Positions 44,000 through 53,445 of a stretch of DNA of 64,000 bases are shown here, in pieces (position 1 is the first letter of the stretch; each line of letters opens with the position of its first letter). Origin of the DNA: Rhizobium deserti (GTDB taxonomy: Bacteria; Pseudomonadota; Alphaproteobacteria; Rhizobiales; Rhizobiaceae); the NCBI RefSeq assembly GCF_004358025.1, contig NZ_SMTL01000005.1, positions 124,001 through 188,000 of the forward strand, read 5' to 3'. The translations under genes and the position numbers were made by a program. The notes beneath the pieces are model-generated. The model had not been told where the DNA came from and did not search any database. It saw only the letters and a program-made list of their open reading frames with translations.

Positions 44000-45213
44000 T
44001 TAACCTGCCATGGCTTTACGCAGGTTTTCGTCAATCTTGTTGAGGAAGCCGGTGGTCGAGAGCCAAGGCTGATCGGGGCCGATGAGCAATGCCAGGTCCT
44101 TGGTCATGAAGCCTTCTTCGACGGTCGCGACGCAGACGGTTTCGAGCGTCGAGGCGAACCGGGCCAAATCACTATTATCGTCCAGCTTGGCGCGATGGGA
44201 AAGCCCACGTGTCCAGGCGAAGATCGAGGCGATAGAGTTGGTTGACGTATCCTCGCCCTTCTGGTGCTGGCGGAAATGGCGGGTGACCGTGCCGTGAGCT
44301 GCCTCCGATTCCACCGTTCTGCCATCTGGCGTCATCAGCACAGACGTCATCAGGCCAAGCGAGCCGAAGCCTTGGGCGACGATGTGGGACTGGACGTCGC
44401 CGTCATAGTTCTTGCAGGCCCAGACATAGCCGCCCGACCACTTCAGAGCCGAAGCCACCATGTCGTCGATCAGGCGGTGCTCGTACCAGATCTTCTTTTC
44501 CTTGTATCGAGCCTCGAATTCGGCCTCATATATCTCCTGAAAAATGTCCTTGAAGCGGCCGTCATAGATCTTGAGAATGGTGTTCTTGGTGGAAAGATAG
44601 CAGGGCACGCCGCGGCTAAGCGCATAGGCGAAAGAAGCGCGGGCGAAGTCCCGTACCGAGTCATCGAGATTGTACATTGCCAGCGCTACGCCGGCTCCCG
44701 GCGCATCAAAGACGTCGCGTTCGATCACCTTGCCATCCTCACCAACGAATTTGATCGTCAGCTTGCCCTTGCCGGGAAAGGTGAAATCTGTAGCCCGATA
44801 CTGGTCGCCAAAGGCGTGCCGTCCGACGATGATCGGCTTTGTCCAGCCGGGTACGAGGCGTGGGACGTTCTGGCAGATGATCGGTTCGCGGAAGATGACG
44901 CCGCCGAGATATTGCGGATCGTGCCGTTGGGAGAGCGCCACATGCTCTTCAACCCGAATTCCCGGACGCGGTCCTCATCCGGCGTGATCGTCGCGCATTT
45001 GACGCCGACGCCATGTTTGCGAATCGCATGTGCTGCGTCGATTGTCACCTGGTCGCCGGTGGCATCGCGATGCTCCACCCCCAAATCATAGTATTCGAGA
45101 TCGACGTCGAGATAGGGATGGATGAGCTTTTCCTTGATGAAAGCCCAGATGATCCGCGTCATCTCGTCGCCATCGAGTTCCACGACCGGATTGGCGACCT
45201 TGATCTTTTGCAT
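44000..45213 (-). pseudogene. icd: NADP-dependent isocitrate dehydrogenase with a one-base deletion (icd, frameshifted)
   Basis: Dimeric eukaryotic-type NADP-IDH converting isocitrate to 2-oxoglutarate, here broken. The N-terminal part ([22 protein letters not shown] to SPNGTIRNI, about residues 1-105) reads in one frame; from [22 protein letters not shown] onwards the gene continues in another to the normal C terminus ([12 protein letters not shown]). At about 44908 the minus-strand bases read ATC-TCGGC where the family requires ATC-CTC-GGC, so one C is missing. The span is 1214 bases, exactly one short of the 1215 needed for a 404-residue enzyme plus stop. Everything else is well conserved, so the change is very recent or a sequencing error. 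A good GGGAGGG ribosome site remains. A GntR gene lies 45 bp upstream. Confidence 0.88.
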
Positions 45214-45258
45214 GCAATTCCCTCCCTGTAGAAGTAGCCTCCCGCCACTTCATGATGA

Positions 45259-45933
45259 TCAACCGCGATTGCGCATATGGCTTTCAACACTGCGCAAATG
45301 TCTTCGCATAGCCTCGTAAGCGCCGGCGGCGTCACGGTCGCCGATGGCTTGAACGATCTCGATATGCTCGGCAAAACTGTGATGGTCTGCCGGTGGCCGA
45401 ACCGGCGTATCCCGCAGGCGTCCCCAGGTGACGGCGCGGCGCACCGCGTTCAGGGTATCCAAGAGCCCGAGGAGCAGCGAGTTTTGCGACGCTTCGCCGA
45501 TGGTACGGTGCAGCTTGTTGTCCCACTGTTCGTACTGGCGCCAAGTCGGCGCTTGCTGCGCTTTCAGCATGCAATTGCGGATCTCGGCCACTTGGGCGCC
45601 GGTAGCATTGAGTGCGGCGCAACGGGCGACTTCCGGCTCGAAGGCAATGCGTGCACCCATGACTTCAAAGGGATTGGTCCTCTGCACCATGGCGTTGATG
45701 TCGGCTACCGTGTCGATCGGACGTTCGCCGGTGAACGTACCCTTGCCGACATGGCGCCAGACGACGCCTTCCGCCTGCAGGGTGGCGAGCGCCTTACGTA
45801 GCACGGCACGGCCAATGTCTAGCGATTGCGCCAATTCGCGCTCCGGCGGAAGGCGCCCATCGTCTGGCAACTGCGCTGAGGCCAGGAAGCCCCGCAATTT
45901 TTCCAAAGCGGGCAGATCAATATTTTCGTCCAT
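45259..45933 (-). CDS. GntR-family regulator (FadR subfamily)
   Basis: A regulator of about 224 residues. Winged helix-turn-helix DDGRLPPERELAQSLDIGRAVLRKAL is at about residues 25-50 of this start (MDENIDLPALEK), followed by a helical FCD ligand domain with the metal-type His residues (LHRTIGEAS and HHSFAEHIEI). ATG 45951 is an alternative start; neither has a strong ribosome site. It is divergent from the 46191-50298 transporter/hydrolase operon and lies just upstream of icd, so it probably regulates the transporter. Confidence 0.85.
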   Translation of the reverse strand: MDENIDLPALEKLRGFLASAQLPDDGRLPPERELAQSLDIGRAVLRKALATLQAEGVVWRHVGKGTFTGERPIDTVADINAMVQRTNPFEVMGARIAFEPEVARCAALNATGAQVAEIRNCMLKAQQAPTWRQYEQWDNKLHRTIGEASQNSLLLGLLDTLNAVRRAVTWGRLRDTPVRPPADHHSFAEHIEIVQAIGDRDAAGAYEAMRRHLRSVESHMRNRG

Positions 45934-46037
45934 TGTAAAAACCAATTGCATATTGGGTTGGGTTTAGCCGGGGTAGGCCTTGATGTCAATCTCTTCATTT
46001 CTCTAGGTCTCTAATTATAAAATGTCTCGCGGAATCA

Positions 46038-46047
46038 GTTGTTTACA
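46038..46047. promoter_or_regulatory. Possible GntR operator in the divergent spacer
   Basis: TTGTTTACAA is a TTGT/ACAA dyad. A related element, ATTGTAAAAACCAAT, overlaps the GntR start region at about 45932-45946. Both resemble short FadR-type sites. Weak by sequence alone. Confidence 0.3.
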
Positions 46048-46190
46048 AAATCTGGAACCAGTGAGACGGGTGACTGGGAGCGTATTAGGCATGACGTTGA
46101 TCAGAATCTTGTTGACCAATTCGAAGTTTAATCCATGATTGGTTTCAGTTTGGGTTCTGAGGAGGGCCTGGGCTCAAGGGAGGAAGTGAC

Positions 46191-47180
46191 ATGCAGAACA
46201 TTGCAGGGAGAATACGTGCGTCCGTTTCGGCGGCGGCATTTTGCATCGCAGTCGCATTGCCGGTCGCGGCTCAGGCCGAACCGATGCGGATCGCCTTTGG
46301 CGATATCGCCACAGTGGAATCGCTTCACCTTCTGATCGCGCTCGAACGGGCCAAGGAAAAGGGTGTCGATATCAAGGTGACTTTCCTCAAGAGTGAGGAT
46401 ATTGCCGCACAGGCGGTTGTCAGCGGACAAGCCGATATCGGTATCGGCGGCCCCTATGCGCTGCTGCAGAAGGTCAAGGCGCCGATCCGGATCTTCATGC
46501 AGCTCTCGAAGCTGCAGTTCTATCCGGTGGTCAATACCCAGTTCTACAAGGGGTGGAAGGATCTCGATGGCCAAGAGATTGCCGTTCATTCACGAGGCTC
46601 GGGCACAGAAGCGATCATGAAGCTGATGGCCGACAAGAACGGCATCAAATATTCCAACATCGCCTATGTTCCCGGAGCAGAAGTGCGTACCGGGGCGCTG
46701 CTACAAGGGAACGTCAAGGCGACAATTGTCGATTCTTCCGGCAAGCGCGTGCTGGAAAGCAAAGCGCCAGGCAAGTTCACCTTCCTGCCGCTGGGCGAAG
46801 TCGCGGCTACGGACGAAGCGCTGTTTGCCAATACCACTTACCTCAAGAGCAACTCCAAGGATGTCGAGACGCTGGTCGAAGCGATCCTGACGACCTGGCG
46901 TGAAGTTGCCGCCAATCCCAAATCGGTTGCGGCACTCAGGGAGAAGTACAAGCTGCTGCCGGACGCGACGCCGGATATGATCGCCGAAATCGAGCCGTAT
47001 TTCACGGAGGCTGCCCCGGGCATGCCGCTCAACGGGGGCGGCGAGAATGCCGCACGTGACGATTTCGCCTTTTATACGATTTCCGGTGCGTTGACTGGCA
47101 AGCCGGAAGATCTGAAGGTCGCGGATTTCTGGAGCCTGGACGCTCTTAATGCCGTCCTCGCCAGGGCGGGCACGAAGTAG
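46191..47180 (+). CDS. ABC transporter substrate-binding protein, taurine/NMT1-type
   Basis: A 329-residue periplasmic binding protein of the SsuA/TauA/NMT1 superfamily. Signal peptide MQNIAGRIRASVSAAAFCIAVALPVAAQA, cleavage before EPMR. Landmarks are ALERAKEKGVDIKVTFLKSEDIAAQAVVSGQADIGIGG near residue 50 and LDGQEIAVHSRGSGTEAIM about residue 130. A GGGAGGAAG site precedes it. It ends 1 bp before the first permease gene. Ligands of the family include sulfonates, pyrimidine precursors, nitrate and aromatic acids; not resolvable here. Confidence 0.88.
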   Translation: MQNIAGRIRASVSAAAFCIAVALPVAAQAEPMRIAFGDIATVESLHLLIALERAKEKGVDIKVTFLKSEDIAAQAVVSGQADIGIGGPYALLQKVKAPIRIFMQLSKLQFYPVVNTQFYKGWKDLDGQEIAVHSRGSGTEAIMKLMADKNGIKYSNIAYVPGAEVRTGALLQGNVKATIVDSSGKRVLESKAPGKFTFLPLGEVAATDEALFANTTYLKSNSKDVETLVEAILTTWREVAANPKSVAALREKYKLLPDATPDMIAEIEPYFTEAAPGMPLNGGGENAARDDFAFYTISGALTGKPEDLKVADFWSLDALNAVLARAGTK

Positions 47181-47181
47181 G

Positions 47182-48024
47182 ATGCAGGCGATCGTATCCC
47201 ACACCAAGCTGAACGACGCGGCGGGAGCTCTGAAGGCTCCGCCAACGCCCGGTCAAGCGCTCCAAAGCTTTGCCGAGAACCGGCGCTCCTTCTGGATCAT
47301 CCTTTCCCTGGCGGTTCTGTTTGCCGCCTGGGAAATCGCCGGTCTGGTGCCGATCAGCTTCGCTTTCCCGAAATTCAGCGAGACGGTTCTTGCGTTCGTC
47401 GAGATGGTCGCCGACGGCACCATGATCTATGCTTATTTTCTGACGCTGCAGCCGCTGGTGCTAGGTGTCCTGATCTCGGCGGTTGTAGGTATTGGGCTCG
47501 GTATCGCCATGGGACTTTCGAACAAAATCGAGTGGCTGCTGGCACCCGTCTTCATCGTGCTGCAGGCGGCGCCGATGGCGGCACTCGTGCCGCTCGTCAC
47601 CTTCATCTACGGCATAGGACTGACAGCCAAGACCCTCGCTGTGGTGATGCTGGCACTACCGGTGATCGTGCTCAATTCCTACAAGGCGGTGCGTCACGTT
47701 AATCCGTCGCTGGTGGACATGTGCCGCTCCTTCCAAGGAACGCGCAAGCAGCAGATCTTCAAGATTATCATCCCGGACGCTTCGCCGGTCCTGTTTGCCG
47801 GCCTGCGGCTCGGCATTGCCGCCGGCTTCATCGGCGTCATGCTAGCCGAACTGCTGATCACCCCGACCGGCATCGGCGATCTCATCACCTACCATCGCTC
47901 AGTGGCCAATTATGGGCATATGTATGCGTCGGTCGCCTCGATCATCGCAGTTTCGACACTGACGCTGGCGGGCCTGCAATATTTCGAAACCAATGTCCTG
48001 CGTCCCGAAAAAAGGAGGAAGTAA
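47182..48024 (+). CDS. ABC transporter permease, SsuC/TauC-type (first of two)
   Basis: A 280-residue six-span permease starting at 47182 (MQAIVSHTKLNDAAG). The ATPase-contact loop MCRSFQGTRKQQIFKIIIPDASPVLFAGLRLGIAAG near residue 180 is typical of the family. It starts 1 bp after the binding-protein stop and is followed by the ATPase gene with an excellent ribosome site. It differs clearly from the second permease at 48839. Confidence 0.88.
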   Translation: MQAIVSHTKLNDAAGALKAPPTPGQALQSFAENRRSFWIILSLAVLFAAWEIAGLVPISFAFPKFSETVLAFVEMVADGTMIYAYFLTLQPLVLGVLISAVVGIGLGIAMGLSNKIEWLLAPVFIVLQAAPMAALVPLVTFIYGIGLTAKTLAVVMLALPVIVLNSYKAVRHVNPSLVDMCRSFQGTRKQQIFKIIIPDASPVLFAGLRLGIAAGFIGVMLAELLITPTGIGDLITYHRSVANYGHMYASVASIIAVSTLTLAGLQYFETNVLRPEKRRK

Positions 48025-48025
48025 G

Positions 48026-48832
48026 ATGGCCAATGCTGCTCTTTCCCGCACGCAGGGCCAACTGGCCGTGACATGCGAAGACGCCATCGTCCAGGTGCGC
48101 GACATCGGCAAGAACTATGGCGACGTCGAAGCGCTGAGGGGCATAAACCTCGAGTTTCAACGCGGCAAGCTGACGACGCTTCTTGGACCCTCCGGTTGCG
48201 GCAAGACGACCCTGCTCAAGATCATAGCCGGTCTCGTTCCGGCGTCGTCCGGCGAAATCTGCGTCAATGACAAGGTCGTCACGGGGCCGGGGCCGGAGCG
48301 TGCCTTCGTCTTCCAGGACTTTGCGCTGATGCCCTGGGCAACGGTGATGCGCAATGTCGGCTTCGGTCTTGAACTCAGGGGCGTGCCGGCAATCGAGCGC
48401 AATCGCGTCGCCCGGCGCTATATCGAACAGGTCGGCCTGGCCGGCTTCGAGGAGAAATATCCCCATGAACTGTCCGGCGGCATGCGCCAGCGCGTCGGCA
48501 TTGCCCGGGCATTTGCCGTCAATGCCGACGTGCTTCTGCTTGACGAACCGTTTTCCGCGGTAGACGAACAGAACCGCCGAAAATTTCAGGAGGATCTTCT
48601 GCGGCTGGTCGATCTGGAGAAGAAGACCTTCATCTTCGTCACCCATTCCATAGAGGAGGCGGTCTATGTGTCGGATCGCATCGTACTTCTGTCGCCGCGG
48701 CCCGGCCGTATTTCGCAGGTCATCGACCCGATGATCGATCGCACAGCCTCGCCCGATGATATCCGTCGCGATGCCGGTTACCTCAATACCGTTGAGGAAA
48801 TCTGGCAGGGTTTGCGCCAGTATGCGGAGTAG
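48026..48832 (+). CDS. ABC transporter ATP-binding protein, SsuB/TauB-type
   Basis: A 268-residue ATPase. Walker A is GPSGCGKTT (about residue 55), signature [15 protein letters not shown], Walker B VLLLDEPFSAVDEQNR, switch His in VTHSIEEAVY. ATG 48026 is preceded by AAAGGAGGAA. It is flanked by the two permease genes of the same operon. Confidence 0.92.
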   Translation: MANAALSRTQGQLAVTCEDAIVQVRDIGKNYGDVEALRGINLEFQRGKLTTLLGPSGCGKTTLLKIIAGLVPASSGEICVNDKVVTGPGPERAFVFQDFALMPWATVMRNVGFGLELRGVPAIERNRVARRYIEQVGLAGFEEKYPHELSGGMRQRVGIARAFAVNADVLLLDEPFSAVDEQNRRKFQEDLLRLVDLEKKTFIFVTHSIEEAVYVSDRIVLLSPRPGRISQVIDPMIDRTASPDDIRRDAGYLNTVEEIWQGLRQYAE

Positions 48833-48838
48833 GCCAAG

Positions 48839-49591
48839 ATGACGCTATTTGGTATCCGTATCCCGATGATGATGTCGCTGGTCATGTGGGCAGTGCTGTG
48901 GGAAGTCGTCGGCAGGCTCGACCTGATCTTTCTCATCCCGCCGATGACATCGGTGATCTCCGCTGGCATGGATCTGGTGCAGACCGGATCCTGGCAGAAT
49001 GCGACGCTGATCACTCTGCGCTCCTTCGTCTTCGGCATGGCGCTTGCCATCGTTGTCGGCGTACCGCTCGGCGTGCTCATGGGTCGCGTGAGGATCATCG
49101 ACAATATCTTCGGCCTCTGGGTGAACATGTTCGTCAGCGCGCCCTTGTCGGCGCTGGTGCCGATCCTGATGATCCTGTTCGGACTTGGGGAAACCACCGT
49201 CTTCGTGACAGTCTTTCTTTTTGCGGTATGGATCATCGTTCTCGATGCACGCGCCGGGGTCATGCAGGTGCCGCCATCGTTGATCGAAATGGGGCGCTGC
49301 TACGGCGCCTCGCGCTGGACGATCTTTAGCAAGATCGTTCTCTTCTCCGCCCTTCCCGAAATCCTCGCAGGTATCCGCATCGGCCTCATCCGCGGGGTAA
49401 AGGGCGTCGTCATCGGCCAGATCCTGGTCTCCATCATCGGCTACGGGGAACTCTTCGAGCTCTATTCCCGCAGCTTTGATATGGAGCGGTTCTGGGCTCT
49501 TACCCTCATTCTCTTCGCGGCGGCGATGTTGCTCTCCGCGGCGGTGGAATTGTTTGAAAAACGCATCGAGTATTACGCAGGAGCGAGATAA
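48839..49591 (+). CDS. ABC transporter permease, SsuC/TauC-type (second)
   Basis: A 250-residue six-span permease of the same superfamily as the 47182 product but different in sequence (MTLFGIRIPMMMSLVMWAVLWEV start; loop MGRCYGASRWTIFSKIVLFSALPEILAGIRIGLIRG). It lies 6 bp after the ATPase gene and overlaps the next start by one base (TAATG). Two unlike permeases suggest a heterodimeric channel rather than the usual homodimer. Confidence 0.88.
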   Translation: MTLFGIRIPMMMSLVMWAVLWEVVGRLDLIFLIPPMTSVISAGMDLVQTGSWQNATLITLRSFVFGMALAIVVGVPLGVLMGRVRIIDNIFGLWVNMFVSAPLSALVPILMILFGLGETTVFVTVFLFAVWIIVLDARAGVMQVPPSLIEMGRCYGASRWTIFSKIVLFSALPEILAGIRIGLIRGVKGVVIGQILVSIIGYGELFELYSRSFDMERFWALTLILFAAAMLLSAAVELFEKRIEYYAGAR

Positions 49592-50298
49592 TGAACGATA
49601 TGCCCAACCTCAAGAACTACGTCTTCAACCCGCATGCAGTGCCGACCTTGCCGGTTGCCGGAAGCGATGCGCTGTTTCCCGTCCACAGAATTTATTGCGT
49701 CGGCCGCAACTTCGCCGATCACGCGATCGAGATGGGGCATGATCCAAACAAGGAGCCGCCGTTCTTTTTCCAGAAAAACCCCGACACGCTGGTCTTGCCG
49801 GGTGAGAATTTCCCTTATCCAAGCGAAACCAAGGACGTTCATCACGAGATTGAAATGGTCGTCGCACTGAAGAAGGGCGGCAAGAATATCCCTGTCGAAC
49901 AGGCCCTTGATTGCGTCTTCGGTTACGGCCTCGGCCTCGACATGACCAGGCGCGATCTGCAGGCTGAGGCAAAGAAGGCAGGCCGCCCTTGGGAAACGGC
50001 CAAGGCGTTTGAGGCTTCCGCCCCATGCAGTGCGTTACATCCGGTTGCCAAGGTCGGGCATCCCACTGAAGGCGCGATCTGGGTCAAGGTCAATGGGGAG
50101 GTGCGGCAGACAGGCGATCTCAACCAGATGATCTGGAAGGTGCCGGAAATGATTTCCTACCTGTCGCGGCTGTTCGAACTCAAAGCTGGCGATCTGATCT
50201 TTGCGGGAACTCCGGCAGGCGTCGGTGCGGTCGTCACGGGCGATGTCATCGTCGGTCATCTCGACGGCGTCGATGATATCACCTTCAAGGTTGGTTGA
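49591..50298 (+). CDS. Fumarylacetoacetate hydrolase (FAH) family protein
   Basis: A 235-residue metal-dependent hydrolase or decarboxylase. The core motifs are YCVGRNFADHAIEMGHD near residue 32, VHHEIEMVVALKKGG near residue 85 (acidic metal ligands E-x-E), GYGLGLDMTRRDLQ and the C-terminal IFAGTPAGVGAVVTGDVI. Family members hydrolyse acylpyruvates or decarboxylate ring-cleavage products. It is the last gene of the importer operon, coupled by a one-base overlap, so it probably acts on a product of the imported compound. Confidence 0.88.
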   Translation: MNDMPNLKNYVFNPHAVPTLPVAGSDALFPVHRIYCVGRNFADHAIEMGHDPNKEPPFFFQKNPDTLVLPGENFPYPSETKDVHHEIEMVVALKKGGKNIPVEQALDCVFGYGLGLDMTRRDLQAEAKKAGRPWETAKAFEASAPCSALHPVAKVGHPTEGAIWVKVNGEVRQTGDLNQMIWKVPEMISYLSRLFELKAGDLIFAGTPAGVGAVVTGDVIVGHLDGVDDITFKVG

Positions 50299-50312
50299 TC
50301 AGGCGAAAGCAC

Positions 50313-50340
50313 GATGTCGGTGTGGAAACACACCGGCATC
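50313..50340 (+). terminator. GAAA-tetraloop hairpin after the FAH gene
   Basis: GATGTCGGTGTG (50313-50324) pairs with CACACCGGCATC (50329-50340), one wobble, capped by a stable GAAA loop. It begins 15 bp after the FAH stop. No T-run follows. Confidence 0.55.
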
Positions 50341-50553
50341 ATACCATGCTTGGCCGTTTGGCCCGTCATCCGCGGCTTTGCATTGGTGTAAAGTCATATT
50401 GGCCTGTTAACGCTGACATCCATCACGATCCAAGCCTGCCTCCTGGTCTCCGCGCCCGGTCAACGGAGCATAGGGATACGGAAAGGTCGCCTTTGCACGA
50501 GCAACAGCGTCGGATCTTTGTACCTATCCAACGGCATACTTCCAGCAGGAGCG

Positions 50554-51915
50554 CTATGAGCGGCCCCCCGGTTCGGTTGTGCTATCCATGACCCGTGTGA
50601 GCAACAGGGCCAGGATGGTGCAGATCGCGCCGGAGATGAGATAGCCGCCGATGAAGATAATCCCGAGTTGGCTGGCAAGCCCGAGCGCGACGAGTGGTGC
50701 GAAACCGGCGCCGATCAGCCATGACAGGTCGGAAGTCAGGGCCGCGCCGGTATAGCGGTAGGTCTGGGTAAAGCGCGAGGAAACGGCGCCCGAAGCCTGG
50801 CCAAAGGAGAGCCCCAAAATGCCGAAGCCGATGATGATGAAGGCGTCTTGACCTTTTCCGCCGGCTTCCAGGAGGAAGGGCGCGGAGAAGCTAAAGATCG
50901 CGATGATGATGGCGCCGATCAGCAACTGACGGCGGCGACCAATCCGGTCGGCCAGCAGGCCGGAAACAATGACCGTGATCAGCCCGACTAAGGCGCCGAT
51001 GACTTGCACGAACAGGAAGCTGCCTGCAGACTGGCCACCGAAAAGCGTGACCCAGCTCAACGGGAAGATCGTGACCAGGTGGAACATGGCAAAGCTTGCA
51101 AGCGGCACGAAAGCGCCCAGCAGGACGTCGGTTCCATGAACCCGCAGGACTTCCGTTACCGGGCGCGGAGCCAGTTCGTTTCTTTCCAGCGCCGAACCGA
51201 ATTCGCGCGACGCAACGATTCTCAGACGGGCAAAAAGCGCCACGACATTGATGGCGAAGGCTACAAAGAAGGGATAGCGCCATCCCCAGCTAAGGAAATC
51301 CGCATCCGAAAGGTTGACGACGAAATAGCCAAACAGCAGGCTCGCCAGCGCAAATCCGAATGGCGCGCCGAGCTGCGGGATCATTGCATAGAAGCCACGG
51401 CGATTCGGGGGCGCATTGAGAGCCAGAAGCGAGGCGAGGCCGTCCCAGGCACCGCCAAGTGCGCAGCCTTGTCCCAAACGAAACAGTGCGAGCAGGGCCG
51501 GGGACCACCAGCCGATCTGCTCATAGCCTGGCAGGAAGGCAATGGAAGCCGTCGATCCGCCAAGCAGGAAAAGCGCAATTGTCAGTTTTGTGCCGCGCCC
51601 GTACTGGCTGTCGATCCACATGAAGATCAGGGATCCGACCGGACGTGCAAGAAATGCCAGCGAGAAAACCGCAAAGGAATAGAGGGTTGCCGTGACTGGG
51701 TCAGGCGCAAAGGAGAATACCAGGCGGGGGAAAACAAGAACCGAGGCAAGGCCGTAGACGAAGAAGTCGAAGAACTCACCCATCCTGCCGATGATCACGC
51801 CGATGGCGATGCTTCCCGCCGACACCGGCTTGTCGTCGTGGATCTGTCGGGCGTCCCGTTCCAATGCTGACGAGGAAAGATTCCCTTCCTGCGAGGGATT
51901 TGCCGCCTGGATCAT
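50554..51915 (-). CDS. MFS transporter, metabolite:H+ symporter (MHS) type
   Basis: A 453-residue twelve-span transporter. The start at 51915 (MIQAANPSQEGNLSSS) follows AAGGAAG. The first helix motif GVIIGRMGEFFDFFVYG is the variant of the MHS signature, and the inter-helix motif ADRIGRRRQLLIG is in the middle loop. RPVGSLIFMWIDSQYGRG corresponds to the first loop motif. MHS members import dicarboxylates, ketoacids, aromatic acids or betaines. It stands alone, convergent with the FAH operon; the substrate is unknown. Confidence 0.85.
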   Translation of the reverse strand: MIQAANPSQEGNLSSSALERDARQIHDDKPVSAGSIAIGVIIGRMGEFFDFFVYGLASVLVFPRLVFSFAPDPVTATLYSFAVFSLAFLARPVGSLIFMWIDSQYGRGTKLTIALFLLGGSTASIAFLPGYEQIGWWSPALLALFRLGQGCALGGAWDGLASLLALNAPPNRRGFYAMIPQLGAPFGFALASLLFGYFVVNLSDADFLSWGWRYPFFVAFAINVVALFARLRIVASREFGSALERNELAPRPVTEVLRVHGTDVLLGAFVPLASFAMFHLVTIFPLSWVTLFGGQSAGSFLFVQVIGALVGLITVIVSGLLADRIGRRRQLLIGAIIIAIFSFSAPFLLEAGGKGQDAFIIIGFGILGLSFGQASGAVSSRFTQTYRYTGAALTSDLSWLIGAGFAPLVALGLASQLGIIFIGGYLISGAICTILALLLTRVMDSTTEPGGRS

Positions 51916-52210
51916 GCTCTGCTTCCTTCTGCGTGTCGCATTGACCATCAGAATGTTGGCCGGGCCCGCTGTCAATCAAGATTTGCGGCTAAAATAATAT
52001 CGAAACCGTACGGAAATGCACTTTGCGGCTGCAGCCTCTGTCCATAACTTAATACCTCTCTAGATTACGGCCTGCCGCGCTTTCAACCCGTGTCCGTCTG
52101 GACGGACCTGCCGCAACGCGGTAGCGGATGCTGCAGTGCGACGAAACACCTCATGGAGAATGGGGTGCCGCTCCTTTAGGCGAGTTAAACAAATCGCAGG
52201 TTTCGAGCAG

Positions 52211-53401
52211 ATGACACCCATGTTGAAGCGTTTTTTCCAAATTTCCCTAGCCTTGTTCCTACCCTTGCTTGCCGGCTGCAACATGGTTGTCATGTCTCCG
52301 TCGGGCGATATCGCAGCCCAGCAGCGCGATCTGATCGTGATCTCTGTCGTGCTGATGCTGCTGATCATCGTACCAGTCCTTTTCCTCACGCTTTATTTTG
52401 CCTGGCATTATCGGCGCACCAATGTAAATGCGGCCTATGATCCGGAATGGCACCATTCAACACGGCTGGAAGTGATCATCTGGGCGGCACCGCTGGCGAT
52501 CATCATCGCTCTCGGCGCCGTTACCTGGATCAGCACCCACAAGCTCGACCCCTATAGGCCACTCGACCGCATCGACGCAGCCCGGCCCATTCCGGCCGAC
52601 GCGCGGCCTTTGACGGTGGAAGTGGTAGCGCTGGATTGGAAATGGCTATTTTTCTATCCGGAACTTGGCATCGCCACGGTAAACGAACTCGCCGCCCCGG
52701 TTGACGTGCCGATCAATTTCAAGATCACCGCGTCTTCTGTCATGAACTCTTTCTATATTCCGGCCTTGGCTGGCCAGGTTTATGCGATGCCGGGCATGGA
52801 AACGAAATTACACGCGGTCATCAACAAGGAAGGCGAGTTCGACGGCTTTTCAGCCAACTACAGCGGCCCGGGTTTTTCCCATATGCGCTTCAAGTTCCAT
52901 GGCCTCAACCAGCAGCGTTTTGATGAGTGGATTGCGCGTGTGAAAACCCAGGGTACTGCTTTGAATCGGGACGCTTATCTGCGGCTTGAGAAGCCGAGCG
53001 AGAAGGAGCCCATCCGCTACTATGCGAGCGCGGACAAAGATCTTTATTCGTCAATCCTCAATCTTTGTGCCGAAAACGGCAAGATGTGCATGAGCGAAAT
53101 GATGCATATCGACATGATGGGCGGTGCGGGCAAGGAGAGTGCGGAAAACCGCGAAAAGCTCGAATACGACAATCGTCGTGTCGAGCGGGGCGAAAACACC
53201 AATTCGCCTACCCATCCGGCGTCCGGCGAGCCATCGCGCAGCCCGCAGGAGCCGAACAGCACCGTCAATGACAACGGCCAGCAGCCCATGCAGCACGACA
53301 TGCACAACATGCCGGGCATGGACATGCAGCATCAGGGGCATCAGGCTCCCGACAATGGCGACGGAAATCCGGCGCCGACCCAATTGAACAACAACAACTG
53401 A
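52211..53401 (+). CDS. cyoA: Cytochrome bo-type ubiquinol oxidase subunit II, with a His/Met-rich tail
   Basis: Membrane-anchored lipoprotein subunit of the quinol oxidase. The lipobox is LLAGC near residue 22; ATG 52220 (MLKRFF) is an alternative start. Two membrane helices follow (LIVISVVLMLLIIVPVLFLTL and LEVIIWAAPLAIIIALGA), then the cupredoxin-fold domain with ALDWKWLFFYPELGIATVNEL and SYNSFYIPALAGQVYAMPGM-like segments. No Cu-A ligands, as expected for a quinol oxidase. The 396-residue protein is extended: the last ~70 residues are Asn/Pro-rich with MQHDMHNMPGMDMQHQGH, a possible copper-binding tail. First gene of cyoABCD. Confidence 0.92.
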   Translation: MTPMLKRFFQISLALFLPLLAGCNMVVMSPSGDIAAQQRDLIVISVVLMLLIIVPVLFLTLYFAWHYRRTNVNAAYDPEWHHSTRLEVIIWAAPLAIIIALGAVTWISTHKLDPYRPLDRIDAARPIPADARPLTVEVVALDWKWLFFYPELGIATVNELAAPVDVPINFKITASSVMNSFYIPALAGQVYAMPGMETKLHAVINKEGEFDGFSANYSGPGFSHMRFKFHGLNQQRFDEWIARVKTQGTALNRDAYLRLEKPSEKEPIRYYASADKDLYSSILNLCAENGKMCMSEMMHIDMMGGAGKESAENREKLEYDNRRVERGENTNSPTHPASGEPSRSPQEPNSTVNDNGQQPMQHDMHNMPGMDMQHQGHQAPDNGDGNPAPTQLNNNN

Positions 53402-53445
53402 ACCTGGCGCTTTGCGTCGCAAGACATCGATGAACGGGTTACCCC

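Noticed and set aside
46051..46080. GGAAC at 46054 as an EcfG promoter for the taurine-type importer
   Set aside because: The -10 region at N16-N19 reads TGGG, not GTT.
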